From Acidobacteriaceae bacterium (GTDB taxonomy: Bacteria; Acidobacteriota; Terriglobia; Terriglobales; Acidobacteriaceae), in contig JASHPJ010000121.1 in NCBI GenBank assembly GCA_030038195.1, forward strand, positions 1 to 42,874: DNA of 42,874 nt, given 5' to 3'. The notes beneath the pieces were generated by a model, which ran no database searches, was not told the origin of the DNA, and worked only from the letters and a program-made list of their open reading frames with translations. Shown here one piece after another: positions 1 through 7,493 of this stretch (the stretch's first letter is position 1; each line of letters begins with the position of its first letter). Position numbers and translations under genes: made by a program.

Positions 1-636
1 GCCGAGTTTTCCCTCTGCGTCGATAAACCACAGATCGCTGCTGTCAACGCTGCCTTGCCGCCCTGCCCATGTCGCGATCCCACCAAGCCCTGGCTGGCCT
101 TGCATGGCCAGTTCGCACAGCCTTCGCGAATCGCCTGCTATTTTGATCGCACGCCCGCGTGCATCCCATAGCTTCCAGGCCGACTGCGCGTCGACAGGCA
201 GGCTGTCCGGAAGAATAAGCAGAATCAATCGCGTGTAGTCTGCTTGAGCCGGTGCCGAATCGCGTTCCGCAGCGTTGATCGCTTCGAAAACCCTTTGCAC
301 CTCTTTGCGCCACGCCGCGTAGTATTCTGACCGCGCCAGTTGACTGGCGTTTTCGATCGTGTCGGCGGACTCTGAGAAATCCCAGTGCCTGACACCCATC
401 TTTGCTTCCAGCTCCTGCAGCGGACCTGTAAGCGCATTCCAACCGGAGGGGCTGAACGCCTGAACGCCTCTCATAAATTCCGTCACTTGCTGCTGCTCGA
501 ACGGGAAGAGCGTGCCCCACTGGCTCAATTGTTGATTCAGCGCGGGCCGCATGGTGATCGGCAATCGCGCGATCAACGGGCGAAATGCGTCCGGAAGAGG
601 TGCTTCCTGCTGCGATTTGACGGACCTATCATTCAT
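1..636 (-). CDS. Hypothetical protein, C-terminus outside the window
   Basis: An uninterrupted reading frame starts at ATG 636 and runs off the left edge, giving 212 visible residues. It begins MNDRSVKSQQEAPLPDAF and shows no signal peptide and no membrane segment. It is mostly hydrophilic, with Trp/Gln-rich stretches (for example near residues 40-60 and 77-80), and the last visible part contains DLWFIDAEGKLG. I do not recognise the family. The start lies 19 bp after the stop of the Tat-exported phosphatase-fold protein upstream on the same strand, so the two are probably co-transcribed and may act together. Being without a visible export signal while its partner is Tat-exported makes a cytoplasmic role more likely, but that is inference. 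It is real rather than a shadow because the frame is open for its whole length and tightly packed behind a convincing gene. Confidence 0.7.
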   Translation of the reverse strand, partial: MNDRSVKSQQEAPLPDAFRPLIARLPITMRPALNQQLSQWGTLFPFEQQQVTEFMRGVQAFSPSGWNALTGPLQELEAKMGVRHWDFSESADTIENASQLARSEYYAAWRKEVQRVFEAINAAERDSAPAQADYTRLILLILPDSLPVDAQSAWKLWDARGRAIKIAGDSRRLCELAMQGQPGLGGIATWAGRQGSVDSSDLWFIDAEGKLG

Positions 637-655
637 CGCGCTTCTCACCCCTGTC

Positions 656-1825
656 TCACAATCCCGGCAATGGACTTCCCGGAATATCCAGATCCTTGAT
701 CCCGAAGAGCTTGGCTATTGTGGGACAAATGTCGATGTGCTGCACCGGACGCTCTACTACGTCCGGCGACCGCGCCGCTTCTCCCAGGCACATCATCCAT
801 GTCAGGCTGGTGGAATCGTCCAGCGCCCGGTGATTGAAAAAGCCGTTGGTGTTCGAACCGTCGAAATCGCGCCCGAATTCGGGAAGTACAAACAGAGTTG
901 TCCGGCCACTGTAAGAGGGATGCGTCTGCGCCACGTTCCATAGTTCGTAAACCAGGCGATCCATGGTTCGAATACCTGCCAGGTGCATGGAATACGAGCC
1001 GAAATGTGCAACTTCCACATCGGAGAATGTTATTACCAGCAAAGAAGGTGCAAATCGCCGCATCACCTCCGTGCTCACCAGGAACGTGAATTCATCTCCG
1101 GTTACCGGCGCATTGGTGCGCACCAGATCCTCGATAGCTTGTTGCATGGACCTTTGCATCGAAAGGTCAAGCACCGATTCATCTCCCGAAATCGACCACC
1201 CAAGCCCCTCATAGTCGTCGGCGTTTCTAAGTACGGATTCCAGTTCGAGCTGCATAGCGGCGCGGTCCGCGCTATGTTCGGGATGCCCTTGGGATGCCGC
1301 TCGAATCACCGCGTTGATCAGTAGTTGCTTGGGGAAGATGACATTGGCACCGTAGCGGGGACCGAAGTCGCGCACCGAACTGGCGCCTATCCGGTTGGTC
1401 AACGCTTTATTGCTCGAGACCAACCACGCGTTGTCCTGCGTAAGGCCCATGCGCTTGCGCAGATACTCAAACAGCGTCGGGCTGGCCGGCGCTGTCATTC
1501 CCCAGTCGTCCAGCCGTTGCCAGCTCCCGGTAATGATGCTGGAGATCGCGTTGTAGTGCGACGTGGCGCCGGCATTGCGAATGAATGGATAAAACACGCT
1601 TCGCGGAAGCAGGTCGCCGTAAAGATGAGGAATATTTTCCAGTCCGGAATGGAAGAACGTCTCGGCACGGCGTATTCCACCGCATGCCACAACAATGACC
1701 TTGCGCTCGTCCTTTGCAGGCCCTCCCGTTGGCTCGTCGGCAAAGGCGAATTGGCGCGACATCGCCCATTGGTCAACCAGCAGAATTGCGGCCGCTTTCA
1801 AAACGTCTCGACGGGAAGCTTCCAT
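656..1825 (-). CDS. Tat-exported alkaline-phosphatase-fold protein (DUF1501/sulfatase-like)
   Basis: The protein has 389 aa and a twin-arginine signal at the very N-terminus (SRRDVLKAA followed by a short hydrophobic run), so it is expected to fold in the cytoplasm and be exported by Tat. The mature part resembles the alkaline-phosphatase/sulfatase superfamily as seen in DUF1501-like proteins: an early VIVVACGGIRR strand, a central FSDVEVAHFGSY segment with metal-ligand-like Asp/His, and a C-terminal VLPEFGRDF...FFNHRA block followed by HIDICPTIAKLFG, which resembles the usual 'D..PT' end of the family. The canonical nucleophile Ser/Thr/Cys cannot be placed with certainty, so the reaction (phosphate, sulfate or other ester cleavage) is unknown. 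It lies downstream of a TonB receptor and upstream of an unknown gene on the same strand. A role in removing substituents from glycans would fit the region but is speculation. Confidence 0.7.
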   Translation of the reverse strand: MEASRRDVLKAAAILLVDQWAMSRQFAFADEPTGGPAKDERKVIVVACGGIRRAETFFHSGLENIPHLYGDLLPRSVFYPFIRNAGATSHYNAISSIITGSWQRLDDWGMTAPASPTLFEYLRKRMGLTQDNAWLVSSNKALTNRIGASSVRDFGPRYGANVIFPKQLLINAVIRAASQGHPEHSADRAAMQLELESVLRNADDYEGLGWSISGDESVLDLSMQRSMQQAIEDLVRTNAPVTGDEFTFLVSTEVMRRFAPSLLVITFSDVEVAHFGSYSMHLAGIRTMDRLVYELWNVAQTHPSYSGRTTLFVLPEFGRDFDGSNTNGFFNHRALDDSTSLTWMMCLGEAARSPDVVERPVQHIDICPTIAKLFGIKDLDIPGSPLPGL

Positions 1826-1918
1826 TGCTCACCACCGCCTACCGGGAATCTACATTCCGCGCCCGCCGCGGGATTTCGTGCGTAGACAGATACTATCGCA
1901 GGTGCTGCCAAAACCGAA

Positions 1919-1950
1919 TCTCCCGCAGACGCCTTCACGCCTGCGGGAGA
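1919..1950 (-). terminator. Hairpin after TonB receptor 1
   Basis: A perfect 10-bp stem (TCTCCCGCAG, 1919-1928, pairing with CTGCGGGAGA, 1941-1950) encloses a 12-nt loop. On the minus strand the stem is followed by a T-containing stretch (TTCGGTTTTGG), weaker than a classic U-tract. It sits between the receptor stop at 2002 and the next start at 1825. It may end the receptor transcript or only reduce read-through into the phosphatase-fold gene. Confidence 0.55.
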
Positions 1951-2001
1951 CTTGCTGCCCAAACTGCAGACCCAATTACGCCTGCAGGCTATGCGCCCTT
2001 A

Positions 2002-5000
2002 CTAGAACACGTACTTTGCGGCAAGTTGGAAGAACCGCGCATCGGGCGTGTAGTTCTGGAACCCTTGCGTGGTAGTGATCGCACTGTCGCCCAAACCAAG
2101 ATCGGTGCCGCCTGGATTCGGATTACCCCAGGAAGGCGTGTTGAAAAGGTTGAAGACGTCTGCGCGAAGTTGAATGTACTGGCTACGCAAGGTCGCGATG
2201 TTCTTGAACGCGGACATATTGGCCCGCTCCCATCCCGGCCCGTGGATCTGGTTTGACTTTGATCCGGAGTATTCAATGGCGCTTTGCAGATCCGTCAGCA
2301 ATGTGCCAACCGGGATATTCGCTCCCGGCTCCGGATCGATGAAGGCGCAGGGGTTATACCAGTTCGTCCTGTTCCTGACGGAGGCCGGGCACGCGTTGCC
2401 AGCCATGTCGATGTTTGCCGCAGGCACAGTACCGCCGCCCTTGAACGGATCGCCAACCCGGATTGCGTTAAGCTGGTTAAAACCGTTGGCCCCTACGAAA
2501 TTGCCACCGCCAGTCGTAACCGTAAACGGAATGCCGGTTTGCGCGGTCCACGTCGCGCTGGCGGACCAGCCGCCCACCAGATAGTCCAGCACGCCGCCCT
2601 GGTGCAAGTATCTCCGCCCCTTACCGAAAGGCAACTCATAGGAGCCGTTCACTGTCACGCGGTGGCGAGTATCGTAGTTGCCATTGGTCATTTCGTCCTT
2701 GAGTGGAATGAGGTTGGTGTTGCGATAGCTTGGCCCTCCTCCAATCCCAGGATTCTGAGCATCGTCCTCGCTGTGAGACCAGGTATACGAGGCTAGGAAG
2801 CTCAACCCGTCGGAGTAACGCTTTTCGAGTTTTGCTTGCAGCGAGTTATAAATCGCTTCGCCAATCCACTGCTCGGCGGAAGCCGAGAGAGCTAGCCCCG
2901 GGAACGCGATCGTGCTCATATTGCCATTGGGGTTGTTGCTGCTGGTCACAGCAAGAGGATCCAGAGGGTCGGTGCCGGCAAACGTATGTTTGGCATTGTT
3001 TCCAACATAGGCGACGGACGCAACCATGTTTTTGGACACCTGGCGCTCGATCGTCAGGTTGTAGCTCTGTGTGTAGGGTGTCTTGATGTTGGTATCGGAC
3101 ATCGCGATGCCGCTTGAACCGGCATACGCTCCGATGCCGCCGTTTGCGAAATAGAGCGAGCCACCGGTCTCGATAGTCGTCGGATACGGAATATACGGTG
3201 CATAGGTCGTATCCGCGGTACCGTTGGATGGGCATTGGCTATTGGGGTTGTTGAAACCAACCTGGGTCGATGGAAGACAAAAGCCATACGGCGCGATGTA
3301 GTTATTGTTAAGAACAATCGCATACGCGAACGGATAGTTTGTCTCCAGCTCGGCGCCTCCCGGAGCTTCAATAGACGCGTAGAACAACCCGTAAGCAGCG
3401 CGCACGACCGTCTTTGAATCAAGTTCGTAGGCAAGCCCGATGCGCGGTGCAAAGTTGTAATGCTGAACGCCCACCAGGGAGTTTTCATTGGAGCTTGTGT
3501 ATTCAACATCAACGCCAACCGCCTGGTTGGAACTCAGAAAACTCGCCGAGAGAGGAGCTGAGGCCGCAACCTTGGCGGGTAATATGTAGTGGCCCACGCC
3601 GGCAGCCGCCTGCCCGCCCACACCTGCGCCCGGTGCGGTTATATTTTGTGATGCAATCACAAAATTGGCCAGATCGCCCGCCTTGCTGCTGTCTGGCTGA
3701 ATGAAGTCGTACCGGACACCCAGATTCACGGTCAACTTCCGGTTGAACTTCCAGTCGTCCTGAAAATATGCGGCTCGGTAGTTGCGATAGTAGCTGGTGT
3801 CCCAACCTGGAGAGAGCTTGATATTCCCCATATTGTCGGTAAACCCGTCGGCGGCACCCATTCCGGTGTTCGACGTTGCTGTGTCACCAACGGTAAATTT
3901 GCTGGTGTACTGGCCGTTGAAATTGTATCCTCCGCGCGGATATGTGGACTGCGCAAATGAGGTCCGGATACTCTCAAGCTGTATACCGAACTTGAAGGAA
4001 TGGCTGCCATGGACCTTGGTAACATTGTCGAGTATCTGGTAAATGTTTTGCCGCTCGACGGACGGAATGTCATGGCGCGAACCGGCCGTGGAGAGCTTTG
4101 ACGAGCCGCCAAAAATTAACACGGGGAGGCCGCCATTCGGCCCGGCAAAACCGGTAAACGGCACGCCGCCCATTCCAGGAACAAGTTGCTCTGCCGGGAC
4201 GTTGCTGTTCATCTGAACGAATTCGTATAAGCCCCAGTTGTAGCCAAACCGGAATTCGTTCACGAGATTCGGCGAAAAGAGATGGGTCTCGCTGGCCATG
4301 AAGTTCTCAGCCAGGTTGAAATTGGTGGAACCATGGAAACCACCCGGCGCCACCTCGTCGCCATCAAGAATCGGTCCTAGCGGAGGCGCATAGCCGGTCT
4401 GCTCATGCGTGTAGCTATAGCGCGCGTATGCCTGATCCTTGGCACTGATGTTCCAGTCCAGACGCTGATCCCACTGCCAGGTGTCATCATGCACTGGAAC
4501 GTTGACGTTGTAATTTTGATATACGTTCCCAGAGCCCGGCGTGCCGAAGTTGGCGCTTGTCCAGCCGCCTGCGTTCGGCTTGGGATAATCATTCATCACT
4601 TCCTGGGTAACGACATCCATATCGCCCCCGGCGCTTGGATCTCCCGGGCTAAGAACGTTTGTAGTGGCAGGTCCGATTCCGCTGCCCGGAGTTGCGGGAT
4701 TCCACGCACAATATTGTGGGTAGGTGTTGCAGAGAGCCGGATTCGCTGCGGCCGGATTTGGAAAAGCGCCACCACCCTGGGTCAAGGGAACTTGACCGCC
4801 GGAATTCGGCGCAAAGACTCCAATAGGTGTGTTCTTCCCGGTGAGAGATGTATTGAACAGCTCGGAAAAGTCTCCATTCCGCATGCTCGCCGTGGGGACC
4901 GTCAATCCCGGATCGGGATCGGCAAACGAGATGCGATTTGCTTCCGCATCTCCGAAATAGAAGAACTTGTTCTTCCAAATGGGCCCGCCCAGTGTGGCTC

Positions 5001-5895
5001 CGAACTGGTTCTCGTGATAGACGGGTACTACGCCGCCGTTCGAGTCCCAGTCGGCCGCGTCCAGCTTGTTGTTACGGAAATATTCCCACACATCCCCGCG
5101 GATTTGGTTGGTGCCCGACTTGATGCTGGCGTTGACCACGGCTCCGGCTGAGTGCCCAAACTCCGCGCTGTAGTTGGAAGTGTCGATTTTGAATTCAGCC
5201 AGCGCGTCCGGAGGAGGCCGCACATTGTAGCTGGCGCCATTCTGGAAGTCGTCGACATTCACGTTGTTGTCCACGCCGTCCAAGATGAAGTTGTTCTGGG
5301 TCGTGCGCTGGCCATTGGCCGAGAAGTCGCCCGTTCCGCCGCCGCGCGCGCCGCCAGCCGATAAGCCCGGATCTACGCCGGCCGTCAACTGCGCAATATA
5401 AACCCAGTTGCGTCCATTGAGCGGTGTGGCATTGATCGTCTGCGTGTCCATCACCTGGCCTACGGATGCCGTCTCCGATTGAAGCATGGGCGGGGCGCCG
5501 GTGACCGTTATTGTCTCCTTCACGCCTCCGGGTTTCAGGGTTATATCGATATTCAGACGGTCCTGGATGTTCACGCGTACATTTTCCTGGGTCGTCGTCT
5601 CAAACCCCGGCGCTGTCGCGCTCACCATGTAATTGCCGATCTTGATCGGAGAGAAGCTGTATTCTCCTTTGCCGTCCGCCTTGCCTTGCAACACAAAATT
5701 CGTGTCGGTATTAGTCAGGGTCACTTCCGCACCCGGGATGAGTGCTCCGGAGGGATCTTTCACAACACCGTTGATGGCTCCCTGGTCGAGCTGGGCCGTT
5801 GCCCTTCGTCCCGTTAAAAGAATGCAAAAGCTCAACACAAAGAACGTAACGCAACGCATGCGCCATTTCGTCTGCCTCAATCGAATATTTCTCAT
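2002..5895 (-). CDS. TonB-dependent receptor 1, Oar-like, with N-terminal carboxypeptidase-like domain
   Basis: The protein has 1297 aa. ATG 5895 is preferred over a GTG two codons earlier because AGAGGG lies 8 nt upstream of the ATG. A Sec signal peptide (hydrophobic CVTFFVLSFCILLTG, cleavage near ATAQ) is followed by a carboxypeptidase regulatory-like/CNA-B domain (about residues 38-120, GVVKDPSGALIPGAEVTLTN). Next come a plug domain (LNGRNW, LDGVDNNVNVDDF, about 150-260, then SGTNQIRGDVWEYFRN), and a very long beta-barrel ending in aromatic residues (FFQLAAKYVF), as expected for an outer-membrane protein. Acidobacteria carry many such receptors, normally without SusD. The role is energised import of a large ligand, probably an oligosaccharide given the neighbours; the ligand cannot be read from sequence. 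A broken LacI-type gene lies upstream, which suggests that its former local regulator was lost. Confidence 0.93.
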   Translation of the reverse strand: MRNIRLRQTKWRMRCVTFFVLSFCILLTGRRATAQLDQGAINGVVKDPSGALIPGAEVTLTNTDTNFVLQGKADGKGEYSFSPIKIGNYMVSATAPGFETTTQENVRVNIQDRLNIDITLKPGGVKETITVTGAPPMLQSETASVGQVMDTQTINATPLNGRNWVYIAQLTAGVDPGLSAGGARGGGTGDFSANGQRTTQNNFILDGVDNNVNVDDFQNGASYNVRPPPDALAEFKIDTSNYSAEFGHSAGAVVNASIKSGTNQIRGDVWEYFRNNKLDAADWDSNGGVVPVYHENQFGATLGGPIWKNKFFYFGDAEANRISFADPDPGLTVPTASMRNGDFSELFNTSLTGKNTPIGVFAPNSGGQVPLTQGGGAFPNPAAANPALCNTYPQYCAWNPATPGSGIGPATTNVLSPGDPSAGGDMDVVTQEVMNDYPKPNAGGWTSANFGTPGSGNVYQNYNVNVPVHDDTWQWDQRLDWNISAKDQAYARYSYTHEQTGYAPPLGPILDGDEVAPGGFHGSTNFNLAENFMASETHLFSPNLVNEFRFGYNWGLYEFVQMNSNVPAEQLVPGMGGVPFTGFAGPNGGLPVLIFGGSSKLSTAGSRHDIPSVERQNIYQILDNVTKVHGSHSFKFGIQLESIRTSFAQSTYPRGGYNFNGQYTSKFTVGDTATSNTGMGAADGFTDNMGNIKLSPGWDTSYYRNYRAAYFQDDWKFNRKLTVNLGVRYDFIQPDSSKAGDLANFVIASQNITAPGAGVGGQAAAGVGHYILPAKVAASAPLSASFLSSNQAVGVDVEYTSSNENSLVGVQHYNFAPRIGLAYELDSKTVVRAAYGLFYASIEAPGGAELETNYPFAYAIVLNNNYIAPYGFCLPSTQVGFNNPNSQCPSNGTADTTYAPYIPYPTTIETGGSLYFANGGIGAYAGSSGIAMSDTNIKTPYTQSYNLTIERQVSKNMVASVAYVGNNAKHTFAGTDPLDPLAVTSSNNPNGNMSTIAFPGLALSASAEQWIGEAIYNSLQAKLEKRYSDGLSFLASYTWSHSEDDAQNPGIGGGPSYRNTNLIPLKDEMTNGNYDTRHRVTVNGSYELPFGKGRRYLHQGGVLDYLVGGWSASATWTAQTGIPFTVTTGGGNFVGANGFNQLNAIRVGDPFKGGGTVPAANIDMAGNACPASVRNRTNWYNPCAFIDPEPGANIPVGTLLTDLQSAIEYSGSKSNQIHGPGWERANMSAFKNIATLRSQYIQLRADVFNLFNTPSWGNPNPGGTDLGLGDSAITTTQGFQNYTPDARFFQLAAKYVF

Positions 5896-6252
5896 TGTCA
5901 CAGCCCTCTCGTTTCTGCATTTTAATCACCGAACGCTCGACTACGAATTGACACCTTTTTATTCTCTGGGGTATCTGTCCCTCATACAATTGAGAGATGA
6001 TGGGAAACAATAACACATCATGCAGATAAAAAACTAGCAAAAAAATGCAAAAGCAAAGAAATCTACAGGCTTCCTGGAAATCGTTGAATATGTCTTGCCT
6101 AGCTGCCTGCCTCCCTCGCCCTTTTATCTTTGCGCCTCTTCTAGGTCGTTTTAATCCCTCGGCACGTTCCGATTCAGAGATGCCAGACAATCCGGAAGTG
6201 GATATGATGGTATCGGAATACAAATAAAACGCAATAAAACAATCATTTCTAA
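5896..6252. other. AT-rich non-coding promoter region of receptor 1
   Basis: About 350 bp without a credible gene, distinctly AT-richer than the flanks, with several A- and T-runs near 5950-6060 and 6225-6250. It must contain the minus-strand promoter of receptor 1, but I see no clear -35/-10 pair. No copy of the TGGT/ACCA palindrome found at other promoters of this region is present, so this receptor may be under different control. Confidence 0.5.
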
Positions 6253-6537
6253 GACACCGCCAGGCCGGCAACGATTAAAACCGCGTATGGAGTGTATAAA
6301 GCTCTGCGAGATGCTGGACTGAAGATTCCCGACGACATCAGCGTCGCCGGCTACGACGATATGGTCGGTTCATCTCTGAACCCCGGGCTGACCACAACCC
6401 GTCAGTTTCCCGAACAACTGGGACAAGAGATGGTCGAGTTGGTTATGAATCGGATAGCCAACCCCGGTTTAGAGCATCCCTCCCGGAGATGTAGATATGT
6501 GGGAGAGGCGATTGTTCTGGCCGAAGCTGTTGCCTGA
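6253..6537 (+). pseudogene. C-terminal fragment of a LacI/GalR-family regulator
   Basis: The frame is open from 6253 and encodes about 94 residues. They match only the end of the periplasmic-binding-protein-like sensor domain of LacI-family repressors: AYGVYKALRDAGLKIPDDISVAGYDD, with the family's hallmark 'IP.DISV.G.DD', then SSLNPGLTTTRQFPEQLGQEMVELVMNRI. The HTH domain and about two thirds of the protein are missing, and an in-frame TAA sits just before the frame. No start codon with a ribosome site precedes it. It is best read as a deletion remnant of a regulator that probably once controlled receptor 1 or the hydrolases on the plus strand. The sequence itself is little degraded, so the loss may be recent. 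Confidence 0.82.
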
Positions 6538-6553
6538 GAAGGCGACAAGACCA

Positions 6554-6760
6554 TCAGGCAGCGAATCCGACAGAACGTTGAAGCTCATCGGCGTATCGCC
6601 AGAAGGCTGCGTCATGTGCAAAACGTTGTTCTGATAGAGCGCGAGACCGTAGTAGGTTCCTCTGCAACGTAAGGAGGGCAGCCGTCATCCCGCTGGCGAT
6701 CATGGCGGCGAGGACGCGGAGGTTGATGTCTGCGTTCTTGAATGTGCCCGCGATTCTCAT
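6554..6760 (-). CDS. Small hypothetical protein, overlapping its upstream partner
   Basis: 68 aa, beginning MRIAGTFKNADINLRVLAAM. It has a mildly hydrophobic N-terminal half (LAAMIASGMTAALLTL) too short and interrupted to be a confident membrane helix, and a basic, Arg-rich second half. The family is not recognised. Its ATG overlaps the stop of the 87-aa gene upstream by the classic 4-nt ATGA (6757-6760), which suggests translational coupling and is the main reason to believe both small genes. No similarity to the surrounding sugar-use genes is visible. Confidence 0.35.
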   Translation of the reverse strand: MRIAGTFKNADINLRVLAAMIASGMTAALLTLQRNLLRSRALSEQRFAHDAAFWRYADELQRSVGFAA

Positions 6761-7020
6761 GTCTTAACCTCACGTTCCGGTGCCGTGGTTGTGGAGTCAG
6801 ACGATCTCCAGATCGGGCCGCGAAGAGGCTCCCACGCGGCAGGGAAACGCAGAAGCTTGCCGCGCTGCTTCTGCTTCTTGTCCTCGGGGACAGGTGCGAA
6901 GAGCTTCGAGGCTCTGCACGCGCAATAGAGCATGATCGTTTCACCGATTTTCCTGTACCCGTTCTCGGTGTCGAAGAGGTGCTCGTGTGTGTCGGTGGGA
7001 ATGGTGTTGTCGGTCGGCAT
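6757..7020 (-). CDS. Small hypothetical protein
   Basis: 87 aa, starting MPTDNTIPTDTHEHLFD, with AAGGG about 5 nt before the ATG. It contains one CAC motif (LYCACRASKLF) and a basic KKQKQRGK patch, with no signal peptide or membrane segment. I do not recognise the family. It precedes and overlaps the 68-aa gene by 4 nt, so the pair is probably a unit. Its 5' leader contains a small hairpin (CGGGTC at 7049-7054 pairing with GACCCG at 7059-7064). Together with the nearby tRNA-Lys this could be a relic of a mobile segment, but nothing in the sequence proves it. Confidence 0.4.
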   Translation of the reverse strand: MPTDNTIPTDTHEHLFDTENGYRKIGETIMLYCACRASKLFAPVPEDKKQKQRGKLLRFPAAWEPLRGPIWRSSDSTTTAPEREVKT

Positions 7021-7104
7021 TGTGCCCTTGGGGACTAATACCGATCAGCGGGTCGGGAGACCCGGTATAGGGATGAGGGAAACCGTTTATTGGGAAGAGC
7101 TGTT

Positions 7105-7162
7105 GGGGGGTGGTTGAATTCGGCGGCCTTCCGGAAGCGATTTTTCGAAAAAACCACCCCCC
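7105..7162. repeat. Long inverted repeat next to tRNA-Lys
   Basis: An 11-bp perfect inverted repeat (GGGGGGTGGTT, 7105-7115, with AACCACCCCCC, 7152-7162) encloses 36 nt that contain two smaller palindromes (CTTCCGGAAG, and CGATTTTTCG). It lies on the 3' side of the minus-strand tRNA gene, about 60 bp away, so it could act as the tRNA transcript's terminator. However, the stem is not followed by a T-run on the minus strand. Confidence 0.5.
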
Positions 7163-7219
7163 TATCCAATCCCAAAAATTCTACTGCCCTTCTAACTTAC
7201 TGATTCCATTTGACTTTGG

Positions 7220-7292
7220 TGAGCTCGCTGGGATTCGAACCCAGGACCCACGCCTTAAAAGGGCGTTGCTCTACCACCTGAGCTACGAGCTC
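7220..7292 (-). tRNA. tRNA-Lys (anticodon UUU)
   Basis: The minus strand folds into a complete 73-nt cloverleaf. It has a 7-bp acceptor stem (GAGCTCG/CGAGCTC) with discriminator A at 7220, a D-arm GCTC..GAGC, and an anticodon stem ACGCC/GGCGT with loop CTTTTAA (anticodon TTT). The variable region is GGGTC, and the T-arm CTGGG TTCGAAT CCCAG carries the invariant TTCGA. CCA is not encoded. A UUU anticodon reads both lysine codons. Translating the opposite strand gives the well-known spurious peptide 'GIRTQDPRLKRALLYHLSY', which should not be annotated as protein. Confidence 0.97.
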
Positions 7293-7410
7293 TCACACGC
7301 CACGTGTTTCTCTCCTAGTGTACCAACCTTTTGCCATCACACCAAACTGCTGTCTTCCCGCTCGCAACACACTTCTCGCCCCATACTTATCAACTTAATC
7401 GATTTTCTTG

Positions 7411-7439
7411 ACCACATTGTGGTTTGTCCCGTATTGACA
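7411..7439 (+). promoter_or_regulatory. Dyad and -35-like element before the first hydrolase gene
   Basis: A 13-nt palindrome ACCACATTGTGGT (7411-7423) is followed 10 nt later by TTGACA (7434-7439), 55 bp before the ATG at 7494. No convincing -10 is seen at 17 nt spacing. The half-site order (ACCA..TGGT) is the reverse of the TGGT..ACCA palindromes at other promoters in this window, so it may bind another regulator. Confidence 0.35.
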
Positions 7440-7493
7440 AGCTCCCGGCACATCAATTCCCATGGCCTCGCCACGCAATCAAGGTCCCTGCAT

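Noticed and set aside
6060-6085. Possible LacI-type operator (AANCGNTT-like) near the LacI fragment
   Set aside because: Only a partial match without a symmetric second half; not enough to call.
5711-6271. Open frame of 186 codons on the minus strand upstream of receptor 1
   Set aside because: It overlaps the receptor's signal peptide region in another frame and the AT-rich promoter. Composition is irregular and no ribosome site is seen.
7110-7493. N-terminal extension of the GHL6-like protein by 128 residues
   Set aside because: It runs through the antisense strand of tRNA-Lys and yields the familiar artefact peptide GIRTQDPRLKRALLYHLSY. The Tat signal at 7494 gives the natural start.
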